This document shows, one piece after another, positions 29,014-38,318 of a stretch of DNA of 64,000 nucleotides. The position numbers and the translations under genes are program-made. Origin of the DNA: Rhodospirillales bacterium (GTDB taxonomy: Bacteria; Pseudomonadota; Alphaproteobacteria; Rhodospirillales; Defluviicoccaceae); NCBI GenBank assembly GCA_016712375.1, contig JADJRE010000004.1:305972-369971 (forward strand), in the 5' to 3' direction. Positions within the stretch are counted from its first letter, which is position 1. The number at the start of each line of letters is the position of its first letter. Under the pieces are notes generated by a model, which was not told where the DNA came from, searched no databases, and saw only the letters and a program-made list of their open reading frames with translations.

Positions 29014-30063
29014 TCAGCAGATGCGCGGCAGTTGTTCGCCGGCCAGCCAATCAACGATACGGCTGCCGCCGAGCGTGGTGCGCATCTGGACGAAGCTGCG
29101 ATCGTCCTCAATAACCTCGCCGATGATCGCCGCGTTGCGGCCGAGCGGATGGCCGCTCATCACCGCCAGCAGCCGCTCCGCATCTTCCGGGGCGCAGAAG
29201 GCGCAGAGTTTGCCCTCGTTGGCGACATAGAGCGGATCGAGGCCAAGCAGTTCGCAGGCGCCTTGCACTGCTGGGACCACCGGGATGGCGCTCTCGCGGA
29301 CGATGATGCCGACACCGGACTCAACGGCGATCTCGTTGAGCAACGCTGCAAGCCCGCCGCGGGTGGGGTCGCGCATCACGTGGATGCCGGGGACGATGGC
29401 CACCATTTCCGCCACCAGCCCGTGCAGTGCAGCCGAGTCGGATACAATCTCAGTTTCGAACGACAGGCTCTCGCGCTTTGAAAGCACCGCCGTGCCGTGG
29501 TCACCAATGCTGCCGCTGAGCAGCACCGCGTCGCCGGGTCGTGCCCGATCGGCACCGATATTGACGCCGTCCGGGACGACGCCGACGCCGGTGGTCGTGA
29601 TGAAGATGCCGTCGCCCTTGCCGCGCTCCACTACCTTGGTGTCGCCGGTGACGATCGGCACGCCCGCGTCCTTCGCCGCCCCCGCCATCGACGCCACGAT
29701 CCGCCGCAGGTCGGCGAGCGGGAATCCTTCCTCCAGGATCATCCCGCACGCGAGATAAAGCGGCCGGGCGCCGGCCATCGCCACGTCATTGATCGTGCCG
29801 TGCACGGCAAGTGAGCCGATGTCGCCGCCGGGGAAAAACAGCGGCGAGATGACGAAGCCGTCGGTAGTCATAACCATCCGCCCAGCCTGCACCGGGAAGC
29901 ACGCCTGATCGTTGCGCTGCGACAGCATCGGGTTGTCGAACTGCGCCTCGAACAACTCCTCGATCAGCTGCGCCATAGCCCGGCCGCCGGAACCGTGGCC
30001 GAGATCGATCCGACCCTGCCGAAGGTCGAGCGGCCGCGGATAGCGGCGCTTGATCTGGTTCAT
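29014..30063 (-). CDS. hypE: Hydrogenase maturation protein HypE
   Basis: 349 residues, PurM/AIR-synthetase fold. LGHGSGGRAM at the N-terminus is the ATP-binding segment; DGFVISPLFFPGGDIGSLAVHGTINDVAM is conserved; the protein ends in PRIC, whose C-terminal cysteine receives the carbamoyl group from HypF and dehydrates it to thiocyanate, the source of the CN ligands of the [NiFe] site. The start MNQIKRRYP at 30063 gives the standard N-terminus. Last gene of the hypABFCDE run. Confidence 0.93.
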   Translation of the reverse strand: MNQIKRRYPRPLDLRQGRIDLGHGSGGRAMAQLIEELFEAQFDNPMLSQRNDQACFPVQAGRMVMTTDGFVISPLFFPGGDIGSLAVHGTINDVAMAGARPLYLACGMILEEGFPLADLRRIVASMAGAAKDAGVPIVTGDTKVVERGKGDGIFITTTGVGVVPDGVNIGADRARPGDAVLLSGSIGDHGTAVLSKRESLSFETEIVSDSAALHGLVAEMVAIVPGIHVMRDPTRGGLAALLNEIAVESGVGIIVRESAIPVVPAVQGACELLGLDPLYVANEGKLCAFCAPEDAERLLAVMSGHPLGRNAAIIGEVIEDDRSFVQMRTTLGGSRIVDWLAGEQLPRIC

Positions 30064-30089
30064 CGCGTCTCCCTTGCGCGCCGCGCTGC

Positions 30090-31232
30090 TCAGACCGCGG
30101 CGAGCCGGCGCTCGCGTGTCCGGCCATACGTGTACCAGGCAGCGCACGCTCCTTCGGAGGAGACCATGCACGAGCCGATCGGGTTCTCGGGCGTGCAGAT
30201 GGTGGCGAACAGCTTGCAGTCCGCCGGCTGCTTCAGCCCGCGCAGGATATCCGGGCACTCGCACGCCTTGTTGTCGGCGACGTGCTCGTGGCGGAGCGCG
30301 AACCGCCGCTCGGCATCGAAGGCGGCATATTCTTCGCGCAGCTTCAGGGCGCTCAGGGGCAGGTCGCCCAAGCCGCGCCACTCGAATGCCTCGCGGACCT
30401 CAAACACTTCGGCCATCATCGCCTGCGCTTTGACATTGCCTTCGCGGCTAACGACGCGGGTGTACTCGTTCTCGACCTCGGCGCGGCCGTCGTTGAGCTG
30501 CCGGATCAGCATCAGGATCGACTGCATCACGTCGAGCGGCTCGAAGCCGGCGATCACCACGGGCCGGCGGTGACGTTCGGCAAATGGCTCGAAGGCCCTG
30601 CTGCCGATGACCGCGCTGACGTGCGCCGGGCCGATGAACCCGTCGAGCGGCACGGCGCCGCTGCGGTGTTCCTCGGTTGCCAGCAGTCCCATGATCGCCG
30701 GCGGGGTGAGCACGTGGTTGCAGTGCACGCTGAAGTTCGTCAGCCTTAGCGCCTTCGCCTGGGAAAGCGCCACTGCCGTCGGCGGCGTCGTCGTCTCGAA
30801 GCCGATGGCGAAGAACACAACTTCGCGCTTCGGATTGGCCTGGGCGATCTTAAGCGCGTCGAGGCACGACCAGACCATGCGGATGTCGGCGCCGCGCGCC
30901 TTCGCCTTCAGCAGCGTACGCAGCTCTGGTCCCGGCACCCGCAGCATGTCGCCGTAAGTGCAGAGGATGACGCCGTGTTCGGACGCCAGCTGCAGTGCGT
31001 GCGCGACGCGGGGGATCGGCAACACGCACACCGGGCAGCCAGGGCCGTGGATCAGCCGGACGTTCTGCGGCAGCAGGTCCTGCACACCGTAACGAAAGAT
31101 CGCGTGTGTGTGCCCGCCGCAAAACTCCATCAAGTGGTAGGCGCGTCCGGGGTCGGCGGCGGCGGCGATCCCGCTCGCCAGCTTGCCGGCCAGCGTCCCG
31201 TCACGGAATTCGTCGATGAAGCGAACGCTCAT
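30090..31232 (-). CDS. hypD: Hydrogenase maturation protein HypD
   Basis: 380 residues. HypD carries a [4Fe-4S] cluster and with HypC assembles the Fe(CN)2CO group. Expected motifs are present: FCGGHTH (residues ~38-43), GPGCPVCVLP (~65-74), FAIGFETTTPPTA, VHCNHVLTPPA and the C-terminal ACECPDILRG with cluster cysteines. The ATG overlaps the hypC stop by one base. Substitution VWSCLDALKIA for the more usual VYSPLDAL-type segment is minor. Confidence 0.94.
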   Translation of the reverse strand: MSVRFIDEFRDGTLAGKLASGIAAAADPGRAYHLMEFCGGHTHAIFRYGVQDLLPQNVRLIHGPGCPVCVLPIPRVAHALQLASEHGVILCTYGDMLRVPGPELRTLLKAKARGADIRMVWSCLDALKIAQANPKREVVFFAIGFETTTPPTAVALSQAKALRLTNFSVHCNHVLTPPAIMGLLATEEHRSGAVPLDGFIGPAHVSAVIGSRAFEPFAERHRRPVVIAGFEPLDVMQSILMLIRQLNDGRAEVENEYTRVVSREGNVKAQAMMAEVFEVREAFEWRGLGDLPLSALKLREEYAAFDAERRFALRHEHVADNKACECPDILRGLKQPADCKLFATICTPENPIGSCMVSSEGACAAWYTYGRTRERRLAAV

Positions 31233-31474
31233 CAGGTTCCCTCCGCAGGCTCGTATTCCAGCACGCCCGCCTCGGCAAACAACGCCAGCGTCGCCTCCGC
31301 CTCCTCAGGCTCCAGCTTGGCCAGCGCGAAGCCCACGTGAACGATCACGTAATCCCCGATGCCGATGTCGTCGACGAGGCTGAGATTGAGTTCTTTGACA
31401 ATGCCGCCCACCTCCGCCTTGGCGAGGCCGCTGGGCAACAGCTCAGTGATCCGTGCCGGTACCGCGAGACACAT
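31232..31474 (-). CDS. hypC: Hydrogenase assembly chaperone HypC
   Basis: 80 residues. The N-terminal MCLAVPARI with Cys2, which coordinates the iron carried to the large subunit, and DYVIVHVGFALAKLEPEEAEATL are family hallmarks. It acts as a complex with HypD. It is 5 bp downstream of hypF and overlaps hypD, in the common hyp order. Confidence 0.94.
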   Translation of the reverse strand: MCLAVPARITELLPSGLAKAEVGGIVKELNLSLVDDIGIGDYVIVHVGFALAKLEPEEAEATLALFAEAGVLEYEPAEGT

Positions 31475-31479
31475 GGTCT

Positions 31480-32598
31480 TTATCTCCTCGCCATCGCCAC
31501 CGCCCAGGCCTGACCGAGGCTGACAGCACTGTCGCCCGGCATCAGGCGGATTGGTTGCAAAGTTTCGATCGCGCGCCGTCCGAGTTCCTCGGTCACCGCA
31601 TCGGTCAGCACGCGGTTGAGAAAGCAGCCGCCCGACAAGGCGACACGGTGGATGCCGCTCGCCTCAGCTGCTGCCGCTACCCAGGCCGCGAGCGCCGCCG
31701 CCAGCGTTCCATGAAAAAGATCGGCGCCGTCCTCGGCCGCCAGCCCGGGCAGCCGGTCGAGCAGCGGCAGCAGGTCGAGCACACCCGCCTCCAGCCCCCA
31801 GCCGGCGGAATCGATGCGGGGGCTGCGCACCATGCGCTCCAGCTGCATCGGCGCCTCGCCCTCGAAGCTGGCGATCGGTACCACGCCCAGCAGGCCGCAG
31901 GCGGCGTCGAACAGGCGGCCGCAACTCGACGTCGGCGGGCAATTGACGTTCTGCTCAAGCATCCGGGTGAGGATGTCGGCGCCGCGCATCTCGGGCCAGC
32001 GCAGGGCGATTTCGCTGCCACGGCCAAGCGCGTGCAGCGCCGCCGCTCCCATGCGCCACGGCTCTCGCGCCGCCCGGTCGCCACCCGGCTGCGCCAGCGG
32101 TGCTAGCCAGCCCAGGCGCTCGTAGCCGTCGGCATCGACGCGAAGCAGCTCGCCGCCCCAAGCCTGCTTGCCGGGCCCGAGTCCGAAGCCGTCCAGCGCC
32201 AAACCGAGAGTCGGCTCCTCGGTGCCGTGTTCGGCCATCACGGCGGCGACGTGTGCATGGTGATGTTGAACCGGCACCGCATCGACGCCCATTCCGGCGG
32301 CGAACGCTTCGGCCCAGCGGGTGCTGTGGAAGTCGGGATGCAGATCGTGCGCCAGCGCCACCGGCAGGTCGCCCGCAATCGCCAGCAGGTCCTCGGCGCA
32401 CGCCTCGAAGGCACGCACGGAATCGATTGTCTCCAGGTTGCCAACGTCGCGCGAGAGAAGCGCCTCGCGGCCGTGGGCCAGGCAGAGCGTGTTTTTCAGG
32501 AAGGCGCCGACGGCAAGGATCTGCGGTACAGGGCGCGGCAGTGGCAAGATGGCGGCAACGCTGCCGGTATTCTCACGGCGGGCGGATAGGGCGCTCAT
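31480..32598 (-). CDS. hypF: Short HypF carbamoyltransferase (Kae1-like domain only)
   Basis: 372 residues, about half of E. coli HypF (~750). Only the C-terminal Kae1-like carbamoyltransferase module is present: VQHHHAHVAAVMAEHG (metal-binding His), GLALDGFGLGPGKQAWGGEL, TSSCGRLFDAACGLLGV and LSGGCFLNRVL. The acylphosphatase, zinc-finger and YrdC domains that make carbamoyl-adenylate are missing; upstream DNA is occupied by hypB, with which it overlaps by 4 bp, so the gene was not simply cut. Short HypF forms are known in rhizobial hyp clusters, from memory. A separate YrdC-type protein or full-length HypF elsewhere would be needed. Confidence 0.82.
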   Translation of the reverse strand: MSALSARRENTGSVAAILPLPRPVPQILAVGAFLKNTLCLAHGREALLSRDVGNLETIDSVRAFEACAEDLLAIAGDLPVALAHDLHPDFHSTRWAEAFAAGMGVDAVPVQHHHAHVAAVMAEHGTEEPTLGLALDGFGLGPGKQAWGGELLRVDADGYERLGWLAPLAQPGGDRAAREPWRMGAAALHALGRGSEIALRWPEMRGADILTRMLEQNVNCPPTSSCGRLFDAACGLLGVVPIASFEGEAPMQLERMVRSPRIDSAGWGLEAGVLDLLPLLDRLPGLAAEDGADLFHGTLAAALAAWVAAAAEASGIHRVALSGGCFLNRVLTDAVTEELGRRAIETLQPIRLMPGDSAVSLGQAWAVAMARR

Positions 32599-33497
32599 CC
32601 GCGGCCGGCCTCGACGGCGGGGCGCATCGTTGCGCGCGACGCGGTGCGGCGGCGATCGATCCAGTCGTACCACAGCCGCAACCCTTCGCCGCTGACGGCG
32701 GATACCGGCAGGATCTCGATTTCCGGGTTGACCCTGCGGGCGAAGGAGGAGCAGCGCTCGAGATCGAACGGCACATAGGGCAGGAGGTCGACCTTGGTGA
32801 TCAGCAGCAGCTCGGCGGCGGCAAACATGCTGCCGTACTTCAGCGGCTTGTCGTCGCCCTCGGTGACCGACAGCAGGACGACGCGCGCCGCTTCGCCAAG
32901 GTCGAAGGCGGCCGGACAAACCAGATTGCCGACGTTCTCGATGAACGCGACGGAACCGCGACGCGGCGCCAGTTCGGGCAGCGCGCGCGCGACCATGCGG
33001 GCATCGAGATGGCAGCCCTTGCCAGTGTTGATCTGCACCGCCTTGGCACCGGTGGCGCGGATACGATCGGCGTCGAAGCTGGTTTCCTGATCTCCCTCGA
33101 TCACCGCGATCGGCGTTCTTGCATGCAGATCCTCGATGGTGCGTACCAGCAGCGTCGTCTTGCCCGATCCGGGCGCAGACATCAGGTTCAGGGCGAGGAC
33201 GTCGAGTTCGGCAAACGCTGCTCGATTGTCCGCCGCCAGCCGGTTGTTCTCCGCGAGAATATCCTGCTCGACCGCGATCAGCCGTGCTGCGCCGAGAGAC
33301 CTCGTGCCGGCGGTCGGGATCGGATGTTGGTGTTCGTGCCCATGATCGTGCCCATGATCGTGGCCGTGATGGTGCCCGTGGTGATGTCCGTGCGGATGAT
33401 CATGAGCATGGCCGGGGCGTTCGCGGCGAAGCGCTCCCTCAGATGCATCCGACGGCGAAAGGGCCGACGCGCCGCAGCCGCAGACAGTACACATCAC
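32595..33497 (-). CDS. hypB: Hydrogenase nickel incorporation GTPase HypB
   Basis: 300 residues. It begins MMCTVCGCG, the high-affinity nickel motif, followed by a His-rich store at residues ~30-58 with about 15 histidines in repeated GHHHGHDH units. The GTPase domain has P-loop MSAPGSGKTTLL, GDQETSFDADRI, the metal-site GKGCHLDA, and ITKVDLLPY. It delivers nickel to the hydrogenase large subunit together with HypA. It overlaps hypF by 4 bp and the repaired hypA by 4 bp. Confidence 0.94.
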   Translation of the reverse strand: MMCTVCGCGASALSPSDASEGALRRERPGHAHDHPHGHHHGHHHGHDHGHDHGHEHQHPIPTAGTRSLGAARLIAVEQDILAENNRLAADNRAAFAELDVLALNLMSAPGSGKTTLLVRTIEDLHARTPIAVIEGDQETSFDADRIRATGAKAVQINTGKGCHLDARMVARALPELAPRRGSVAFIENVGNLVCPAAFDLGEAARVVLLSVTEGDDKPLKYGSMFAAAELLLITKVDLLPYVPFDLERCSSFARRVNPEIEILPVSAVSGEGLRLWYDWIDRRRTASRATMRPAVEAGRG

Positions 33498-33834
33498 GCC
33501 ACCTCCAGTTCCTTGATGCGCATTTCATCTCCCTGCGTAACCCGCAGGTGGTGGCCGGCGCAGCGCGGGCAGGGGTCGTACCGTTCCTCCAGCGCGACGG
33601 GGCGCCGCAGTCCAGACACCACGCCTCGCCGGGAAGTCGCACCAGTTCGAGCCGGGCTCCCTCGGCGAGGGTGCCGCGGCTGACGGCGGTAAAGCAAAAA
33701 TCGATCGCTTCGGCGGACACGCAGGACAACGCGCCGATTTCCAATCGAACGGTGGTGATACGTTCGAACCCGTGGAGGCGCGCCTGCTCACGCAAACTCT
33801 CGACGACGCTCTGACAGAGCGCCAGTTCGTGCAT
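33494..33834 (-). CDS. hypA: Hydrogenase maturation factor HypA (homopolymer frameshift at 33599-33602)
   Basis: HypA binds nickel through its N-terminal MHE and zinc through two CxxC pairs. Here MHELALCQSVVESLREQA opens the gene at 33834, and the first pair is CLDC. The frame is broken in a run of four G (four C on the coding strand); with five, it reads CLDCGAPVALEERYDPCPRC and ends KELEVA at 33494. The repaired product is 113 residues, the normal size, and its stop overlaps hypB by 4 bp. So a base-call error is very likely. First gene of the hyp run, 135 bp after the GlgB-like gene. Confidence 0.88.
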
Positions 33835-33969
33835 GACCGACCTCCCCAAGGACGCTTTGCGCCCGAACAGCGGCTCTGATGGCCACTTAGCTTACAGAAC
33901 GCATCAAGACCGCTATCAGGAACCAGCATTCTTCGCCGCTATATTAGACTTCTTGCGGCCAGCGGGTCT

Positions 33970-36843
33970 TCATGTTTCTTGCGGGCACGAAACAGCCCCC
34001 TTGGAACGCTTGTGTTCCAGCACCACCGCCGCGAAAGGCGGCAGCTTCAAGGTCAGCGAGAATGGCCGGCCGTGCATTGACTCGTCCGACGCTTCCAGAC
34101 CGCCGGCGTTGCCGACGTTGCTGCCGCCGTAAGCCTCGGCGTCGGTGTTGACACGTTCCTGCCAGAAGCCCCCCGCCGGGACGCCGAGGCGATACTGTGG
34201 ACGTACCACGGGCGTGAAGTTGCAGACGACGGCAATGCTACCCTTGCCATCCTTGCCCTTGCGCAGAAAGCTGACCACGCTCTGGTCGGAGTCGTTGCAA
34301 TCGATCCACTCGAAGCCTTCCGGCTCGCAGTCCTGCTCGTAGAGCGCGGGAGACGTGCGGTACAACGCGTTCAGGTCGCGCACCAACCGCTGCACGCCCA
34401 GGTGCATCGGATCGCCTAACAAGTGCCAGTCAAGGCTGATCTCGGAATTCCACTCCCGCTCTTGCGCGAACTCCGTGCCCATGAACAAGAGTTTCTTGCC
34501 GGGATGGGTGAACATCAGGGCGTAGTAGGTGCGCAGATTGGCGAAGCGCTGCCAGCGGTCGCCCGGCATCTTGCGCACGATCGACCCCCGGCCGATCGAC
34601 ATTTCCTCGTGCGACATCGGCAGCACGAAGTTCTCATGAAAGGCGCCCCCGGGCCCGCGCAGCAGTTCATCGTGGTAGTACTTGCGATGCACCGGGTTGC
34701 GCGACAGATAGCGCAGGGTGTCGCGAACCCAGGCGGTGTTCCACCGGAAGCCAAACCCGAGGCCGCCGACGAACGTCGGGTGCGAGACGCGCTGCCACGC
34801 CGAATTCTCCTGCGCGACGGTAAAGACTCCCGGCTGCTGCGCGTAGACGTGCTCGTTCAGCCGCCGCAGGAATTCCACCGCCTCCAAATTCTCGTGCCCG
34901 CCGTAGCGGTTCGGCGTCCATTCGCCCCGCGACCGGCCGTAATCGAGATACAGCATGGACTCTACGGCGGGGATACGGAAGCCGTCGAGATGATACTGGT
35001 CCAGCCAGAACAAGGCGTTGGCAATCAGATAGTTGACCACCTCACGCCGGCCGAAGTCGTAAACCAACCCGCCCCCGGTCGGCCGACGCCGCTGCTGCGG
35101 GTCCGCATGTTCGTAGAGATGCGTGCCATCGAACAGCGTAAGTCCATGCGGATCCTCGGAGAAATAGTTGGGCACCCAGTCGACGAGGACGCCGATACCC
35201 GCCTGATGGCAGCGATCGACAAGCAGACGGAACTGGTCGGGTGTTCCCCACCGGCTGGTCGGGGCATAGGGGCAAAGCGGCTGATAGCCGATCGATGCTT
35301 CGTTATCGTACTCGGCAACGGGCATCAACTGGACATGGGTAAATCCCATGTCCTGGACATAGCCGATGAGCTCGTCGGCGTTTTCCTGATAACTCAGCCA
35401 GCGATGTCCCTCTTCGGGTTTGCGACGCCACGATCCGAGGTGCAGCTGGTAGGTGCTGACGGGACGCTCGCGGGCAACGAAACTGTGACGCTTCGCCATC
35501 CAGCCGGCATCACCCCAGCGGTATTTTCCGAGGTCGCAGATTACTGATGCCGTTCCCGGCCGGTTCTCCATCCGAAATGCCATGGGGTCGGACTTGTCCG
35601 GCAGGGCGCCGCCACCGGACGCCTTGATCTCGAACTTGTAGAGGCGGCCTTCTTGCAGCCCCGGCAGAAAGATTTCCCAAACGCCGCACTCGTGGCGCAG
35701 CCGCATGCCGTGGCGGCGGCCGTCCCAGTCGTTGAAGTCGCCCACGAAGGCAACACGACCAGCGGGTGGCGCCCACACCGTAAAGGCGACGCCATCGACG
35801 CCCTGCACTGTCGATGGATGCGCTCCAAGCTTCTCCCAACTCCGCAGGTGGCGGCCTTCCGCCAGCAGATGCACGTCGGCGTCATCGAGGATCGCTGGGA
35901 ACCGGTAAGGATCGTCGATGTCGATCTCGCCGCCATCGATGGCGACCCGCAGGCGATAGGCAAACCAAGCCGTCCGTCCCTGAACGGCACCAGCAAAGAA
36001 GCCCTCGTCGCGGATTCGTTCCAGTTGAGCCACCGGCGCCCCTGTAGCGGCGTCGAGAACAGTTGCGCCCTTTGCCCATGGCAGAAAGGCGCGAACCACC
36101 ATCGGTCCTTCGTACCAAGCGGGGTGCATGCCGAGAAACGCGAACGGGTCGCGGTGATCGGCACGCAATACGGCGTCCACCTCGCCGTCGGGTGCCAGCT
36201 TGTCGCGCGGCACGTGCACAGGCTCCGGCGGCTTCGGCGTCACCGCCGGCTTCTTGGCGGCCGCTGCCGGAGTCGTCGCGGTGGGGCGTGGGTTGGCAGG
36301 TGCTTGCGGAACAGCGACCGGCGCCTTGCTCGCCGACGCCGCGGGTGCTGATGGCGTCGGCACAGCCGGCGGCACTGAGGCGACCGTTTTAGCAGCGGGT
36401 GTAGCAGGCTTCGCCGACGGCGCGGCCGCGGCAGGCTTCGCCAGTGGCACCTCCGTAGCTGGCTGTGGCGACGGCGCCGCTTTCGCAGGCTGCGCCGGTG
36501 TCGTTACAGCAGGCATCGTCGACGGCACGCCGGAGGGGGCAACGACGGGGGTGGCCGAAGGCGGCGAGGCGCGACCCGAGGAAACAGGTGCCGCGGGCTT
36601 GGGCGGCTCGATCTTCGGTTCTTCAATTTTCGTGAGAGGGGCCTTCGAAGGATCAGCCTTCACCGGCTCGGACTTCAGCTCCTCGGCCTTTGCCGAAGAT
36701 TTCAGCGGTGCGGTCCGGCCCGAGTTTCGAGATGTCGCCGCCGTTTTGTCAGACATGGGCTGCTCAATCTGGTGGTCTGCGGAGGATGTGGGCCGCTCGC
36801 CGCGGCCGCCTGCGGAGGTTGTCTCGTTGGCGCTCATCGGCAT
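33970..36843 (-). CDS. GlgB-like protein with substituted catalytic residues (probable pseudoenzyme)
   Basis: 957 residues. The first ~215 are Ala/Pro/Lys-rich and disordered, unlike usual GlgB. After that come an N-terminal CBM48 module (FAFLGMHPAWY, then VAFVGDFNDWDGRRHGM) and a GH13 barrel aligned over its whole length with branching enzyme (FLPMSHEE, PGKKLLFMGTEFAQEREWN, VCNFTPVVRPQYRLGVP). But the GH13 signature sites differ: region I DWVPNY has Tyr560 for His; region II FRIPAV has Pro625 for the nucleophile Asp; region III VAQEN has Gln678 for the acid/base Glu; region IV SHEE has Glu746 for Asp. Arg623 and Asp555 remain. It should not act as a branching enzyme; glycan binding or scaffolding is possible. 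Start could also be the ATG at 36837. Confidence 0.82.
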   Translation of the reverse strand: MPMSANETTSAGGRGERPTSSADHQIEQPMSDKTAATSRNSGRTAPLKSSAKAEELKSEPVKADPSKAPLTKIEEPKIEPPKPAAPVSSGRASPPSATPVVAPSGVPSTMPAVTTPAQPAKAAPSPQPATEVPLAKPAAAAPSAKPATPAAKTVASVPPAVPTPSAPAASASKAPVAVPQAPANPRPTATTPAAAAKKPAVTPKPPEPVHVPRDKLAPDGEVDAVLRADHRDPFAFLGMHPAWYEGPMVVRAFLPWAKGATVLDAATGAPVAQLERIRDEGFFAGAVQGRTAWFAYRLRVAIDGGEIDIDDPYRFPAILDDADVHLLAEGRHLRSWEKLGAHPSTVQGVDGVAFTVWAPPAGRVAFVGDFNDWDGRRHGMRLRHECGVWEIFLPGLQEGRLYKFEIKASGGGALPDKSDPMAFRMENRPGTASVICDLGKYRWGDAGWMAKRHSFVARERPVSTYQLHLGSWRRKPEEGHRWLSYQENADELIGYVQDMGFTHVQLMPVAEYDNEASIGYQPLCPYAPTSRWGTPDQFRLLVDRCHQAGIGVLVDWVPNYFSEDPHGLTLFDGTHLYEHADPQQRRRPTGGGLVYDFGRREVVNYLIANALFWLDQYHLDGFRIPAVESMLYLDYGRSRGEWTPNRYGGHENLEAVEFLRRLNEHVYAQQPGVFTVAQENSAWQRVSHPTFVGGLGFGFRWNTAWVRDTLRYLSRNPVHRKYYHDELLRGPGGAFHENFVLPMSHEEMSIGRGSIVRKMPGDRWQRFANLRTYYALMFTHPGKKLLFMGTEFAQEREWNSEISLDWHLLGDPMHLGVQRLVRDLNALYRTSPALYEQDCEPEGFEWIDCNDSDQSVVSFLRKGKDGKGSIAVVCNFTPVVRPQYRLGVPAGGFWQERVNTDAEAYGGSNVGNAGGLEASDESMHGRPFSLTLKLPPFAAVVLEHKRSKGAVSCPQET

Positions 36844-37476
36844 CGTTCCTTCTGACAGAGGCTACCATCCCCGCCGGGATCACATCGATGACGCGAGGCG
36901 CGCGCTCCACCGGACGATGTTCCCGAGCGCGGGGGCGGTGCGGTCGGCAATTGCGACAGCTCGGTACGCGCAGGGCGACCAAAGGTCGGCGCGTTTTTAG
37001 CCGTTCGCGAGCGGGCTGTGAAGTCTGTCGCGTGCGCCGCGATGACGTTAGAGCGCAACGAGTGTCCTAATCAATGCCGGCAGCCTGGGTCCGCACAAGA
37101 TCGCCGCCCGCGACCTCTGCGCGGCGCCGAATCAGTGCAAGCGGCCGACTGGATCCTCGGCAAGCACGATGTCGAAGCGCGCCTAGTCGTCCTTCTTGGA
37201 GATGACGTTGCGACGCTCGATGCCTGCAAGACCGTCGGCGAGCAGAGGGACAGCTTCCGCAAGTAGCCAGAAAGAAAGAAAGAATGATGACGTTGACGTG
37301 CGCAAGCATCGCAGCCCCCATGGCTTCTGGACGACGCGCACGGAACATGCCCCGTTAGCGTCACCAGGAAGGATGCGCTCGCTTTCCTTTGCGGAAGGTT
37401 AGCGAAGACGAGAAAGCGTTCTCGCGTGGAACCACATCGCGAACAGTTGCTTCAGGGGCGAAGAAGGCGCCCGGGT
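36844..37476. other. Intergenic region without supported gene
   Basis: About 630 bp between the GlgB-like gene and the carbonic anhydrase. I see a short GAAA-repeat stretch (AGAAAGAAAGAAAGAA near 37268-37284) and no open frame with family resemblance. On the minus strand one frame ends ADGLAGIERRNVISKKDD at ~37185, which could be the tail of a small protein, but its start would need a frameshift. Promoters for the GlgB-like gene should lie near 36850-36950. Confidence 0.5.
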
Positions 37477-38193
37477 TCAAGTTTCCATGAACCAGTCGAC
37501 GCGGCCATCGTCCAGGTCATAAACGGCGCCTACGATCTGCAGGTGGCCGCTGTGAAGCGGCTCGCGAAGGATCGGCTCGGTCGATCCACGCAGCCTTGAG
37601 ACGGTCCGACGGACATTCTCGCGCACTGCGTTGTCCTGCAACTCGCCGGCCTCCGCTTTCGCTTTCAGCACCGCCGGGACGATCGGCTCGACCATCTGGC
37701 CAATGCTACCCGGGAAGGTCGCGTTGTCGTTGACCACCGCCATCGCGGCCTGCACCGCGCCGCAGCGGCGATGGCCGAGGATGACAACCAGTGGGACGCC
37801 GAGATGCTCGACGGCGTATTGGATGCTGCCCAGTCCCACCGTATCCACGGTGTTGCCGGCGTCGCGGATGACAAACAGTTCGCCTAGCCCGCGCGCGAAC
37901 AACAATTCCGGTGGCACGCGCGAATCCGAGCACGCCACGATCACGGCAAATGGGGCCTGGCCACCGGCAATCGCCAGCCGCCGCTCCCCTAGCTCGTCGA
38001 AGCACTCGGAGCCTGCGGCGACGAACCGGGCGTTTCCCTCCTTCAATTGTGCCAGCGCCTGCTCGGCGGAGAACTCCGTGTGCTTCGCCGACGAAGCCCA
38101 GGCGGGCCGGGCAGCGGCGAAGCTCGCCGCGCCGAGGACCGCGACACCGCAGGCTCCGCCAATGAATGTGCGACGGCTGGAATTGGTCGGCAC
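37477..38193 (-). CDS. Exported beta-class carbonic anhydrase
   Basis: 238 residues. The N-terminus SSRRTFIGGACGVAVLGAASFAAARPAWA is a twin-arginine signal, so the enzyme is folded in the cytosol and sent to the periplasm. Beta-class zinc ligands are present: ACSDSRVPPELLF (Cys, Asp-Arg dyad) and LGHRRCGAVQAA (His, Cys). It interconverts CO2 and bicarbonate. It stands alone downstream of tyrA by 125 bp. Most beta-class enzymes are cytosolic; Tat-exported versions form a recognised minority. Confidence 0.9.
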   Translation of the reverse strand: MPTNSSRRTFIGGACGVAVLGAASFAAARPAWASSAKHTEFSAEQALAQLKEGNARFVAAGSECFDELGERRLAIAGGQAPFAVIVACSDSRVPPELLFARGLGELFVIRDAGNTVDTVGLGSIQYAVEHLGVPLVVILGHRRCGAVQAAMAVVNDNATFPGSIGQMVEPIVPAVLKAKAEAGELQDNAVRENVRRTVSRLRGSTEPILREPLHSGHLQIVGAVYDLDDGRVDWFMET

Positions 38194-38318
38194 TGTGCTG
38201 TCTCCTCTCTCTCAACAGCAGAAGTCACGCAGCCAAGGCAGCGAGACGATACTGCACGACATCCCTAGGCTAGGCGGCAGAATCCGCCATGGTTATTGTC
38301 AAGCGCGCGCCCTCTCAC

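Noticed and set aside
32100..33683. Long plus-strand open frame opposite hypB/hypF
   Set aside because: It is antisense to well-conserved hyp genes and its Arg-rich translation has no family resemblance; a GC-rich shadow.
37018..37266. 82-codon plus-strand frame in the gap before carbonic anhydrase
   Set aside because: No ribosome site, no recognisable motif, Arg/Cys-rich composition typical of noncoding GC-rich DNA.
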